64,000 bases of DNA from Adiantum capillus-veneris. Lineage: Eukaryota; Streptophyta; Polypodiopsida; Polypodiales; Pteridaceae. Of the stretch, positions 1 to 10,474 are shown one piece after another. The number at the start of each line of letters is the position of its first letter. The first letter of the stretch is position 1. The notes beneath the pieces are model-generated. The model searched no databases. It was not told the DNA's origin and worked only from the letters and a program-made list of their open reading frames with translations. The position numbers and the translations under genes were made by a program. The stretch spans positions 84,282,881 through 84,346,880 of the forward strand of contig CM043957.1 in NCBI GenBank assembly GCA_014529385.2. The letters run 5' to 3'.

Positions 1-366
1 TCTTCAAATGTAGGAATACCCTTCAAATTGAAATGCACATCAGAACAAGACCCCAAGGAATTCACTAGTAGTACTATTGAGACATCACCTGCATGTACCA
101 AAACTACCCTTTCAACACCTATATATGAGACCTTCCTTTGGAAGGTCTACCTTTTTTATCTTATAAAACCCTCTTATTGTACATTCATGTGATTACATAT
201 AGTAACCTGTAGTGAATACCCTAGGGACAAGACTAAGGAAAATGATAAAGAGGTAACAAAGGGCATAGACAAGGATTTATACACTGTCAAATTACTGTAG
301 TTAAATGCTTCCACTACTTTCTCTCAGGTGAAAGTGTCTCAATGCAAAGAGGCACATGAATGTTTA
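1..366 (+). mobile_element. Gypsy relic F, piece 1 (probable gag/protease junction)
   Basis: No intact ORF. The piece directly abuts the LTR of copia B. If B (367-20600) and its 5-bp target duplication (GTTTA at 362-366, GCTTA at 20601-20605) are removed, this stretch joins a decayed gypsy protease that starts near 20681. A short readable frame just before the junction (VSQCKEAHECL) continues as LTHSFPSP after it. The assignment rests on that continuity and on B's target duplication, not on a recognised domain. Confidence 0.35.
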
Positions 367-452
367 TGTTAGGAAATATGACGTAGCTAAATAGATATTT
401 GAGTAGCTTACTTAATGGGGAGAGAGAAATTTTCACACACGAGAGATTATAG

Positions 453-455
<3 letters not shown>

Positions 456-489
<34 letters not shown>
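456..489. repeat. (AG)n microsatellite in LTR B
   Basis: Uninterrupted AG dinucleotides, about 34 bp. The same position in the sister LTR (10285-10341) has about 57 bp, so the tract has changed length since insertion. Confidence 0.95.
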
Positions 490-490
<1 letters not shown>

Positions 491-856
491 ACGCATGATA
501 TACGTGGTTCACCCAATGTGGGCTACATCCACGGGAAAGCAGCCACTCAATGGCTTTAGTACTTCAAACAAAAAGTAGGTTACAAATGGATTATATCCTT
601 AATAGAGCTCCCACCTTGCTTCACTCTCACCACCTCACACCAACTTCACAATGCACCACAATACTTCACGATCAGTTTTTGTGTGTAGAAGTGGCCTCCT
701 TTTATAGGCCAAATAGGTTGCCCTCTCTCATGAGAGGCAGCTATGTGTAGCCGCCCTTGTGTAGATAAGTCCAAATCAGTAAGTCCAAATTAGACCCTCC
801 AATCTGCCCATGTGTGGCCGCCCTTGAGAAGACAAGTCCGCTTTTGAATTCGACCA

Positions 857-948
857 CCGGCCACCGGCCATTGACTTTCAACCACCGGCCACCAGCCGTT
901 GACTACCGGCCAACGACCAACCGGCCAACCGACCGGTCGTTTTTCGGC
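857..948. repeat. CCACCGGCCA minisatellite in LTR B
   Basis: Degenerate tandem copies of a roughly 9-10 bp CCACCGGCC unit, with ATTGACT and GTTGACT interspersed. The matching tract in the other LTR is at 20463-20530. Confidence 0.75.
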
Positions 949-990
949 CACTTTCCGGTCGCTGGCTAGCCATAATATTCTTGCGAAAAG

Positions 991-1168
991 TGAAGGAGTA
1001 CGAGCGGAAGTGCGACGCGAGAGAGAGCACGACGATATGGTGAACTCGCTCTACTGTAATGTGTAGAGCATAGTGAGTTCTTATTAGGTTTTAACAAAAG
1101 AATATGTGTACATACCTGGCGGCCCGCCCACTTACTTGGGCGACCACATTGGGCTTTATACCCCAACA
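991..1168 (-). repeat. 3' LTR of copia A
   Basis: 178 bp, starting TGAAGGAGTACGAG and ending CCCCAACA. It is near-identical to 6347-6538 except for a 14-bp indel in the GAGAG-rich stretch. Confidence 0.92.
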
Positions 1169-1180
1169 ACCTCCCACTTA
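1169..1180 (-). other. Polypurine tract of copia A
   Basis: Read on the minus strand, AAGTGGGAGGT immediately precedes the 3' LTR. This is the usual second-strand primer position. Confidence 0.75.
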
Positions 1181-1257
1181 AAGTCCAATGTGGTACTTTA
1201 AGTGTGAGAGAAGCTACTATACAAGCTAATATACAAGAGATGTAGAGAAGTGATGTA

Positions 1258-4200
1258 CTACCCTACACCTAACTGCTTGCGAAAATGCGCAAAGCTCTCT
1301 GAGGGAAGTCCTTTTGTAAGTAGATCAGCAGGATTTTCAGTGGTGTGAACTTTGACAAGCTGAAGTTGCTTATCCTCGAGCATTTCCCTGATGAAATGAT
1401 ACTTCACATCCACATGCTTTGTCTTTGAGTGATAAACTGGATTGCAAGCCAATTGTATAGCACTTTGACTATCACAATATAACACATGCATCTCTTCCTT
1501 GATTTCCAAATCTGTTACTAGTCGATTAAGCCAAATTGATTCTTTGCATGCCTTTGATGCTGCAACATATTCAGCCTCTGTAGTAGACTGAGTAACACAA
1601 TCTTGTAATCTAGAACGCCATGATACTGCTCCACCAGCCAATGTAAAGACATACCCTGACGTAGACCTTCGGTTGTCTAAGTCACGTGCATAATCTGAGT
1701 CTGTAAAACCCTTTACACTTAGCTCCTGACTCCCATAGCATATACGCATACTCTTTGTAGCTTTCAGGTATCTCAATATTCCTTTCACTACCTCCCAATG
1801 TTTCTTGCCTGGGTTTGACATGTATCGACTTACTACTCCCACTGCAAATGCAATGTCTGGGCGAGTAGCAATCATTGCATACTTCAAACTACCCACTGCA
1901 GACGCATATGGAATCTTATCCATTTCAGCCTGTTCTTCCTCAGACACATGACAATCTTGTTTGCTAAGTTTCACATATGGTGGCAATGGAACACTCAGTG
2001 CCTTTCCCTTCTCCATATTGAAACGTTGCAAAACCTTGTCAATATACTCTGTTTGAGATAACCAAATCAACTTCTTTGATCTGTCTCTCTCAATGCGCAT
2101 ACCAAGTATATGACTTGCCTCACCCATGTATTTCATGTCAAACGATTTTGCCATCTTTGACTTCAAAGCTGAAATTTCTTCCAAGTGCTTGCCAGCAATC
2201 AACATGTCATCCACATACAAAATAAGGATCAACCAACTACCATCCTTAGCCTTCTTTGTATATAGACAGTGATCGAACTCACTACGTTTGTAGCCTTGAG
2301 AAAGCATAAACTTGTGGAATTTATGGTACCATGCCCTCGGTGATTGTTTTAAGCCATAAAGACTCTTTAACAACTGGCATACCCAATCTTCCTTGCCTTT
2401 CTCAACAAACCCTTCTAGCTACTGCATGTAAATTTCCACATCTAAATCACCATGCAAGAACGCTGTCTTGACATCCATTTGGTGCAACACCAAATCTAAT
2501 ATGGCAACCAGTGCAAGAAAGCATCTCAATGTAGTCATCTTGACCACTGGAGAGAAGACTTTATCAAAGTCAATGCCTTGTCCTTGCTTAAAGCCCTTGG
2601 CAACAAGACTTGCTTTGTACTTTGGTTGACTATCATGAGCGGTGATCTTATACCTGTAAACCCATTTACAAGGTAGAGCCTTTTTGCCCTGTGGTAATTT
2701 AACTAGCTTCCATGTCTTGTTTTTATGTAGAGCTGTCATCTCTGACTGCATGGCCAATTCCCAATTCCCGGAGTCCTTCATTTGCACTACTTCCTTGTAA
2801 CATGAAGGCTCATTGCAATCAGTCAACATGACATAGTTCATAGATGGAACAAACCTATCAGGAGGTCGCGTGACACGTCCATATCTACGCACAATAGGTG
2901 GCTCAGGCTCAGCCACAACCTGTGGTTCCACTCTATCCTGTCCTTGCTCCTCTTGAGCACTGACATTTTGTCTTGCACGTGCAGGTCCATCTTCTTGGAA
3001 GACAAATCTTCTAATCTCCTCAACCCTCTCTGGTTTAGAATGATATTTGGATTCATTAAAGTGAACATCATTGTTGCGGACAACCTTTCTGGATTTGGGA
3101 TCCCAAAGTCTGTACCCCATCTCACCAGAATTACCATAGCCTAGAAAGATGCAATTTCTACTCTTTGGCAAGTTTGTTCCTAAATTCCTTTGGAACGTGA
3201 GTATATGCCTCACAGCCAAAGACTCTGAGATGCTTGTATGAGGGCATTTTGCCTGACCATACCATCTCTGGCACTGAATCCTTCTGCAAAACCTTGCTAG
3301 GAGATCTATTTACAAGATGAATAGCTGTTGATACAGCTTCAGCCCAAGCTTCAGCCCAAAACCCATTTGGCAGTTGTGCATTAGACAACATACTTCTGAC
3401 CTTCTCTTGTATGGTCCTATTCATCCTCTCAGCAACACCATTTTGAGGAGGATTGTAAGGAGCAGTAAGTTCACGTTTTATACCTTTTGAGTCACAAAAG
3501 TCCTGAAAGGCCTTTGAAACATACACTCCACCATTGTCAGTGCGTAAGCATTTAAGCTTCTTGCCACTCTGATTCTCCACAAGTGTCACAAACGTTTTGA
3601 AAACACTAAACGCTTCATCCTTGTGCTTGAGAAAGTAAACCCATACTTTCCTCGAGTAATCATCTATAAATGTCATAAAGTAAGAAGCTCCCCCTAGAGA
3701 TAGGTTAGGCATAGGTCCACACAAATCACTATGAACAAGTGCCAACTGTGTATCTCTTCTACTGCTTCTATGCTTATGTGGCTGTTGTGTTTGCTTACCA
3801 TACAGACAATGTTCACAGAATTCAAAATCATTAAATGAAAAGCTAGGCAAATAACCAGAACGAGACAAGATTTCCATTCCCTTCTTGGACATATGTCCTA
3901 ACCGGCTATGCCACAAAGAAACGTTCGGCTGCTCGGTTACATTGATTACATTTTTAGAGACATTTGATACATAAATCATGTAAAGTCCTCCAGACTTTAC
4001 TCCATGTGCTACTATCATAGAACCCTTGGATATCTTCCACATGTTCTGTCCAAAAGTGGTGACGTAGCCAGCATCATCAAGTAAACCTGTGCTGATCAAG
4101 CTCTTTGTAACTGCGGGAACATGTCTCAGATTCTTCAGCGTGAAAGAAGAGCCATTCTGAAACTTCAATTGAACATCTCCAACACCTAAGATCTCACATG

Positions 4201-4438
4201 TCTGCCCATTGCCTAGCCGAACATGATCTTTAGTGGTCACATAAGAAGTAAACCACTCCTTGTTTGGAGACACATGAAGTGATGCCCTTGAGTCTATAAT
4301 CCAGTCACTTAGTGCATTTCCATCAGATGCTGTAAGAAGAGCTGAGTCCATTGTATTCTTCAAGAAGTAGATGTCTCCTGACACTAGATTGTCATCCTCT
4401 GCAACAGTGTTTGTCACATTTATTTCTTGAATCTTCAT
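1258..4438 (-). pseudogene. Copia A pol: protease, integrase, RT, RNase H (broken)
   Basis: Order on the minus strand is copia-type. The aspartic protease at about 4294 reads IIDSRAS, with the glycine of the DSGA motif replaced by Arg. GAG-pre-integrase (HSRLGHMSKKG) follows. Integrase keeps its acidic residues: HSDLCGP, RTDNGG and NGVAERMNR. The frame shifts near 3158-3219. RT begins around 2700 and is cut by an in-frame TAG at 2419-2421, then continues with SLYGLKQSPRAWY and an intact YVDD. RNase H shows DSDYARD, TEAEY and CDSQSAIQLA and ends in LLTKGLPSE. The polyprotein was once complete. It now has one frameshift, at least one stop and a damaged protease. Confidence 0.9.
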
Positions 4439-4501
4439 TGAGGACTTGTTCTTCTCACCATGGTCTTTAGCTTTCTCTTTGCCTTTTTCTGCTTTCTATT
4501 C

Positions 4502-5248
4502 TCAGCGGTCTCTTTTCATGTGACCCTTTTTGCCACAATGGTAGCATTCTATGTCACTCTTGCCTTTAGCACTGCGGGACTTGCTACGAGACTGATTCCT
4601 CTCTCCACCTTTGTACTTTTCTTTGGTCCTTCCCCTGACAACTAAGGCTGTTCCTTTGCCTTTTTCCATTGTCTTTCTATTGGTTTCTTCAGTAAGCAGA
4701 CTTCCTTCTACACCTGCTATGTTCAAACCATCTGGAGGTGCAGAATTACTCAAAGCTGTGCGAAAAGTGTCCCAACTTTCCAGCAATGTGATCAACAGGA
4801 ACATAGCTCTAACAGGTTCATCAAACTTGACACCTTGAGCTGACAATTGACTATAGATTGTGTTGAATTCATTCAGATGATTGGACATAGGTGTCCCTTC
4901 TTTCATCTTCAAGTCAACAAGCTTCTTAAGCCAGTATACCTGTGCAGCTGCACTCTGCTTCTCATAAAGATCACTCAGCTTTAACCATGCTTGATAAGCC
5001 GACATCTCGTTTGCTACATTGAAGTAAACGCTTTCTGCCAAAGTCAGCATAATGGTAGAAAGTGCCAATTTATCCATTTCGGTCCATTCATCTTCGTCCA
5101 TATCTTCTGGTTTTATCCCCTTGAGCTTTATAGGTTTTATCTGCTTCTTTTGTACCAACACGTGCCAAATCTGCTTCTTCCACAATGGGAAATTGGTTCC
5201 ATCCAGCTTCTTGATATTGTAAAGAGCAGTGTCCTGTGATCCAGCCAT
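4502..5248 (-). pseudogene. Copia A gag with disrupted zinc knuckle
   Basis: The frame starts at an ATG (MAGSQDTALYNIKKLDG), typical of the copia Gag N-terminus (UBN2/DUF4219-like: LDGTNFPLWKKQI). It continues through the coat region to an Arg/Ser-rich basic tract and the nucleocapsid knuckle CYHCGKKGHMKRDR. The last zinc-binding Cys is Arg, and the frame stops at once (TGA, then TAG). The pol ORF downstream is in the same frame, so Gag and Pol were originally one polyprotein. This Gag alone would have only three of four zinc ligands. Confidence 0.88.
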
Positions 5249-6332
5249 AGCTACGCTTCACAGTAGTTTACTTTTCTGGGAAAAATTCGGCAGAGTTTCC
5301 CCTGTAAACTGACCTCTGAACCAATATCAACCTGTCAAATGAACCAAGAAATCTTCAGATTCTACATAAATTTCGACAGAGTCTCCTTTGTAAAATGGCT
5401 CTGGTGTACTCAAAAAACAGACCAAAAAACAGCTCAAAAACACTGTCTCTCTGACACTGTAAGCTGTGGGTAAACCTGTCCTGCACCTGTAGTGTCTCTC
5501 ACTGTCCTGTCACTGTCCTGTAAGCATAGACTGTGACAATGCCTCAACGGCAGTAAAGCAAAGATGCAATCCTAACTGTTTAACTCACAGTCAATACATC
5601 CTAGCTGCCTATCTAAGGGTGCTCGAGGGATCGCTCCAAGACCTGTATCACCGAAAGGATCTCAACATTCGAGAATCCCCCAGCTCAATAAAACCTCACT
5701 CAACCCTCAACAAAGGCTGCAGTAAATCTGACAGTACATAGACTTCCCACAAAGTCATACATCCACAAATTTCCCATTGTATGCTGTAACCGCTGCGGCG
5801 GTTGTTTGCTGCGTGACTCACAGCCAGCAAACCCTCAACAGACATACATCATCTCTGACAATACATCCCATGTGGAAGTACCTGCAATGTCAGGATGAAA
5901 TCTGGAATATCAAGCAGCAAACACAAGCTACCTGATGAACTAGTGGATGTCGCCTACAGTCTGTGTGTAGATGCGCCCGTGCCGTATGTGACACGTCTCC
6001 AAGAACTGTGAGTCGTCCTTCGATGTGTAGACAGCCACAAATCAACACTCTGGGAGTGTCGATATCCTCAGCACCTGCAGTCGTAGGCCGAAAACCCCAA
6101 ATTTGCAGAGTCGGATCTGCACCCGTCGAGACCACGTAGTCGAAAACGGCCTGCGCAGACCTTTGTCGAAGCCGAACGGTGGCCGAGATGACCTCAGAAT
6201 GAAATTCTGACAACACCGAGCCCTTTGGGCTCGCCCACGAGATTTGGGGCCGTGTCTTGGCCTGTCAAATTTCACTCCAATCTGAGCTGGTGACTCTAGC
6301 CTCCTGCAGTGCTGTCCCGAGCCTCGATCTGA
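5249..6332 (-). other. Long untranslated leader of copia A
   Basis: About 1.08 kb between PBS and gag ATG with no convincing protein. It has two similar 25-bp blocks (GGCAGAGTTTCCCCTGTAAA near 5291 and GACAGAGTCTCCTTTGTAAA near 5377). Short frames here, including one running into the LTR, show no recognisable domain. Leaders of this length usually hold packaging signals; that role is inferred. Confidence 0.6.
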
Positions 6333-6344
6333 GCTCTGATACCA
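6333..6344 (-). other. Primer-binding site of copia A (tRNA-iMet)
   Basis: Minus-strand TGGTATCAGAGC lies 2 bp inside the 5' LTR edge and is complementary to the 3' end of initiator Met tRNA. Confidence 0.9.
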
Positions 6345-6346
6345 GT

Positions 6347-6538
6347 TGAAGGAGTACGAGCGGAAGTGCGATGCGAGAGAGAGTGTGAGAAGAAGAGCAC
6401 GACGATATGGTGAACTCGCTCTACTGTAATGTGTAGAGCATAGTGAGTTCTTATTAGGTTTTAACAAAAGAATATGTGTACATACCTGGCGGCCCGTCCA
6501 CTTACCTGGGCGACCACATTGGGCTTTATACCCCAACA
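6347..6538 (-). repeat. 5' LTR of copia A
   Basis: 192 bp with TG...CA ends, sister of 991-1168, and contains 14 extra bases (GTGTGAGAAGAAGA region). Confidence 0.92.
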
Positions 6539-6543
6539 AAAAG

Positions 6544-6689
6544 GAATATTCCGACGGCCATGAAAAATTTAGTTTTTGGCTAGTGATTTTTTTTCACGCA
6601 CGATGGCTTCTCCTCATAATGGGGGCCTTACAAATGTGTGTTTTTAATACAGAAAAATACAAGGGGTAAATCAGGCTCCATACTTAACA
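6544..6689 (-). repeat. 3' LTR of copia B, second part
   Basis: Continues LTR B after the insertion of A: GAATATTCCGACGG through CTCCATACTTAACA, matching 20558-20600 at the end of the other LTR. A purine tract (minus-strand CCAAGTGGAAGAT) follows at 6690-6702. Confidence 0.85.
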
Positions 6690-6759
6690 ATCTTCCACTT
6701 GGAGACTGATCTCCAAACCAAACCTGTGACTGCTTTCCATCCTGGCTTCTTATCCTTGA

Positions 6760-9323
6760 ATGCCAGTTGAAGATGAGCAAAAGCTCAACTTCTCCTTGTT
6801 GACCACCTTTGTAAACATGTCTGCAAGATTTTCACTTGTATGCACCTTCCCTAGCTTTAGTTGTCCTTCTTCCAAAAGAGTGTGTATGAAGTGATATCTC
6901 ACCTCAATGTGCTTTGTCCTTGAATGAAAGGTTGAGTTCTTTTCAAGATGGATAGCACTTTGGCTATCACTATACTAGAAAAAATTGTCTTGTTTGAATC
7001 CAAGCTCTTCTAAAAATCTGTGAAGCCACATAATTTCTTTGCTTGCCTCCGTCATTGCGACATACTCTGCTTCTGTGATAGAAAGTGAGACCACTTTCTG
7101 TAGCTTTGAAGCCCAACTTATTACTGTGCCTCTAACTGTGAAAACATAGCCAGTAGTGCTCCTTCGAGTATCTTTGTCACCTGCCATATCTGTATCAATA
7201 TACCCTTGAAGAAAAATATCAGTTCCTCCAAAATACAAAGCATTTGTTGTTGTCTCTTTTAGATACCTAAGTATCCACTTCACAGCTTGCCAATGCTCTT
7301 TACCTGGGTTGTCCATGAACCCACTCACAACTCCCACTGTATGCGCAATATCTGGCCTTGTCCAGACCATAGCATACATCAGAGAACCTACCACTGTAGC
7401 ATATGGAACCTTAGACATATAGGCTATCTACTCTTGTGTCTTTGGACACATATCCTTGGTTAGTTTAAAGTGACCAGCCAAAGGTGTAGAAACCGTTTTT
7501 GCATTTTGCATTGCAAACCTTTCTAGTACCTTCTTTATGTAATCCTCTTGAGATAGCTTAATTGTCTTCTTTGTCCCGTCCCTTGATATTTTCATACCAA
7601 GTATTCTCTTTGCAATACCTAAATCTTTCATTGAAAAAGATTTAGACATCTCCTCTTTTAGGTCTTTGATGTCCTGCATGTTAGCACTTACAATCAACAT
7701 ACAACATTCGGATGATAAACTTCCCATCTCCCAAATTCTTCGTGTAGACATAGTGATCCAAGTTGAATCTTGTGAATCCATGATCAAACTTCAGGTACCA
7801 TTGTCTTGATTCTTGCTTTGAACCATACAAACTCTTCTTTAATCAGCAAACCATTTTCTCCTTACCCCTTACTTCATACCCCTTTGGTTGAAGCATGTAA
7901 ATTTCCTCCTCTAAGTCACCGTGAGGGAATGCCGTATTTACATCCATCCGTCCTCAAGCTCCATGTATTCATCACTTGTTTATTTTGTTTGTTTTCTTTC
8001 CAAGTAATCTTTGTACATATTTTGTTCATTGAAAATTACATCCCTATTTTTAAAGATTTTACCATCTTCAGGATTCCATATGCGATACCCAAAGTCACCT
8101 TCTCCATAGCCGATGAAGAAACACTTTTTGGACTTTGCATCTAGCTTTGACCTTAGACTTCTATCTATGTGCATGAAAGTATCACACCCAAACACTTTGA
8201 GAAATGAATAGTTCACTGGTTTACTTGTCCACGCCTCCTCCGGAACTCCCCTATCCAATTCCGTTGAGGGTGACCGGTTGATTAAGTACACAGACGTACT
8301 TACTGCTTTCACCCACAGCTCAAGCGGTAGGCCTGCATGTAGCCGCATGCTTCGTGCTTGCTCCATGATTTTCCTTTTCATCCTTTCCAAAATCCCATTT
8401 TGTTGAGGTGTCCTCGGGGTTGTCCTTTGCCTCCAAATGCCATTGCTAGCACAAAAGCTTTCAAAAGCTTGGCTGCAATATTTGCCTCCATTGTCGGATC
8501 TGAGGCACTTAATCTTGGTACCTGCTTCATTCTCCACAAAGGCTTTCTACCTTTGAAATATGGAAAACACATCGGATTTATTCTTCATTACATAAACCCA
8601 TGTTTTCCTATTTGCATCGTCTATGAATGTTACATAGTACAATGAGCCACCAAGTGATGGTGTACTTGCAAGACCCCAAACATCAGAATGAACCAACTCA
8701 AGTTTTTAATTTTTTCTTCTATTTCTTGGTTTTTGAAATTTTACTCTCTTTTGTTTACCATAAACACAATCTTCACAGAACTCTAAGTCCACTTCTTTCA
8801 AACCTGGTAGAATCTTCTTTGTTTGAAGTATTTGCATTCCTTTGGCACTCATATGCCCAAGCCGATAGTGCCACACCGCATTGTCGACTTCTGTAGCTAT
8901 TGCACAAGTTCAAGATTGCATGCTAATAGTATACAAGTAAAGTGTACCAACCTTTTCTCCCTCGGCAACCACCAAAGATCCCTTTGAAATCTTCCACCGT
9001 TTGTTTCCGAATGCAATGTTGTGACCTTCATCGTCCAATTGTCTTGTAGAGATCAAATTTTTGCAAAGAGAAGGAACATGCCTAACATCTTTAAGCTTCC
9101 ATTCATTTCCGTTAGCAGTTTTGACACAAACTGTACCTTTGCCGACAATTTCACAAGCTTCATCATCTCCCAAGTATACATACCCAAAATTACCTTTGGT
9201 GTAATCTTGGAAATGTTGCTTGTGTGGTGTCGCATGGAATGAAGCCCCATAATCTACTATCCAGGAATTAGACACATTGTCTAATGAGAGAATTAGAGCA
9301 TCTTGATCTACTTTACCTGCCAC
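6760..9323 (-). pseudogene. Copia B pol: protease to RNase H, with deletions
   Basis: The protease reads WIVDYGASFHATPH (DSGAS with Tyr for Ser, catalytic Asp kept). Integrase shows RSDNGGKY and TPQQNGILERMKR, but its first catalytic region (around 8540-8900) is in broken frames. From the integrase C-terminus (7980, KDYLERKQTK) the sequence jumps to mid-RT (MDVNTAFPHGD), so about 150 residues of N-terminal RT are missing. At 7690-7735 the YVDD box is destroyed: only YVD remains, followed by a frameshift. RNase H is readable (DTDMAGDKDTRR, TEAEYVA), then stops near 6975; degraded C-terminal RNase H runs to about 6760. Confidence 0.85.
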
Positions 9324-9332
9324 ATTGGCCTC

Positions 9333-10022
9333 CTATGTTGGCTTGTTGTCTTGAAACTCTGTCTCCTTCTTCTTCTTGGACCCACAATCCTTCTTGACGT
9401 GGCCCTTCTTGCCACAGTTCCAACATTCAAGAACTGACTTTGTGCGTGACTTGCTCTCCCTTGAGAGATCACGACCCTTTTGATTTTTAAACCTCTCCTT
9501 AGGCCTTCCTCTTGTTTTTATTGATAGTGCAACACTTGATGATTCTCCTATGCTTCTCCTTCGCATTTCCTCGCTTAGGAGAATACCTACAACATCATCA
9601 AACTTAAGAGTATTTGTGCAAGAGATAGAATTACTTACAGCCATCACAAGGCTGTCCCTACTATCCGGTAAAGATGATAGTATAAGGAGATCTCGCACTT
9701 TATCATCGAAATTGATTTTCACCGATTGAAGTTGACTTATGTTTTTGTTAAAGTCATTTAGGTGTTTTGCAACTGAACCATTCTCTGCCATCTTTAGATT
9801 TAACAAGCGCTTCATGAGAAATACCTTATTGGATGCCGATGGTTTCTCGTAGCAGTCGTCAAGTGACTTCATCAAGTCTTCCGTGGTCTTCATCTCCGAA
9901 ATGTTGAAGGCCACTGTTGACGCCAAGCTTAACCGGATTTTTCCCAGTGCCTTTCGATCAAGGACAATCCATGCTTTATCTGCCATCGTTGCGGGCTTCT
10001 TTGCAAGACCACCTAGTGGCAA
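9333..10022 (-). pseudogene. Copia B gag with intact CCHC knuckle
   Basis: About 229 residues of the copia Gag family: a helical coat region (LMKRLLNLKMAENGSVAKHLNDFN), a basic Arg/Ser tract and a complete CCHC knuckle CWNCGKKGHVKKDC. The natural start lies upstream near 10123, where a broken frame on the minus strand reads MAEEGKLKIEKFNGKNY; a frameshift or stop separates that from the long frame. It is followed directly by the protease frame. The knuckle looks functional even though pol is not. Confidence 0.82.
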
Positions 10023-10182
10023 ATAGAGGTCTTTCTAGTAGAGATAGTCTTCAATCTGCATCTTCTAATGTTGGTAGTTTTTGCCATTGAACTTCTCAAT
10101 CTTGAGCTTCCCTTCCTCCGCCATAACTCCCACTCAATTCAAGGAATCCTTTCCTTGAGATAATTAGCTACGAGCAAACCTT

Positions 10183-10194
10183 GCTCTGATACCA
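10183..10194 (-). other. Primer-binding site of copia B (tRNA-iMet)
   Basis: Minus-strand TGGTATCAGAGC, 2 bp from the LTR start at 10197. Confidence 0.9.
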
Positions 10195-10196
10195 GT

Positions 10197-10278
10197 TGTT
10201 AGGAAATATGACGTAGCTGAATAGATATTTGAGTAGCTTACTTAATGGGGAGAGAGAAATTTTCACACATGAGAGATT

Positions 10279-10344
<66 letters not shown>

Positions 10345-10474
10345 TCATGATATACGTGGTTCACACAATGTGGGCTACATCCACGGGAAAGCAGCCACTC
10401 AATAGCTTTAGTACTTCAAACAAGAAGTAGGTTACAAAGGGATTATACCCTTAATAGAGCTCCTGCCTTGCTTC
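10197..10474 (-). repeat. 5' LTR of copia B, first part
   Basis: Matches 367-645 of the sister LTR, with an (AG)n tract expanded to 10285-10341. It is interrupted after CCTTGCTTC by gypsy C. The rest of the LTR survives only as about 145 bp at 20456-20600. Confidence 0.88.
10285..10341. repeat. (GA)n microsatellite in LTR B
   Basis: Pure GA dinucleotides, longer than the equivalent tract at 456-489. Confidence 0.95.

Larger units (their letters stand above)
367..990 (-). repeat. 3' LTR of copia B, first part
   Basis: Begins TGTTAGGAAATATG, matching the start of the other LTR at 10197. It continues through an (AG)n tract and a GGCCACCGG-rich minisatellite, and is cut at 990 by element A. The remainder resumes at 6544. 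Confidence 0.85.
991..6538 (-). mobile_element. Ty1/copia retrotransposon A, structurally complete, nested in LTR B
   Basis: Two short LTRs (991-1168 and 6347-6538) flank a minus-strand gag-pol. A 5-bp target duplication AAAAG lies at 986-990 and 6539-6543. The PBS at 6333-6344 is complementary to initiator Met tRNA and a polypurine tract abuts the 3' LTR. Removing the element restores a continuous LTR of copia B, so A is younger than B. The 5' LTR carries about 14 bp that the 3' LTR lacks. The domain order (Gag, PR, IN, RT, RNase H) is complete, but several stops and a frameshift inactivate it. Confidence 0.93.

Noticed and set aside
5890-6539. Two overlapping frames in the leader and LTR of copia A
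   Set aside because: They run across LTR and PBS, have no domain, and the second appears also at 966-1169 because it is LTR sequence.
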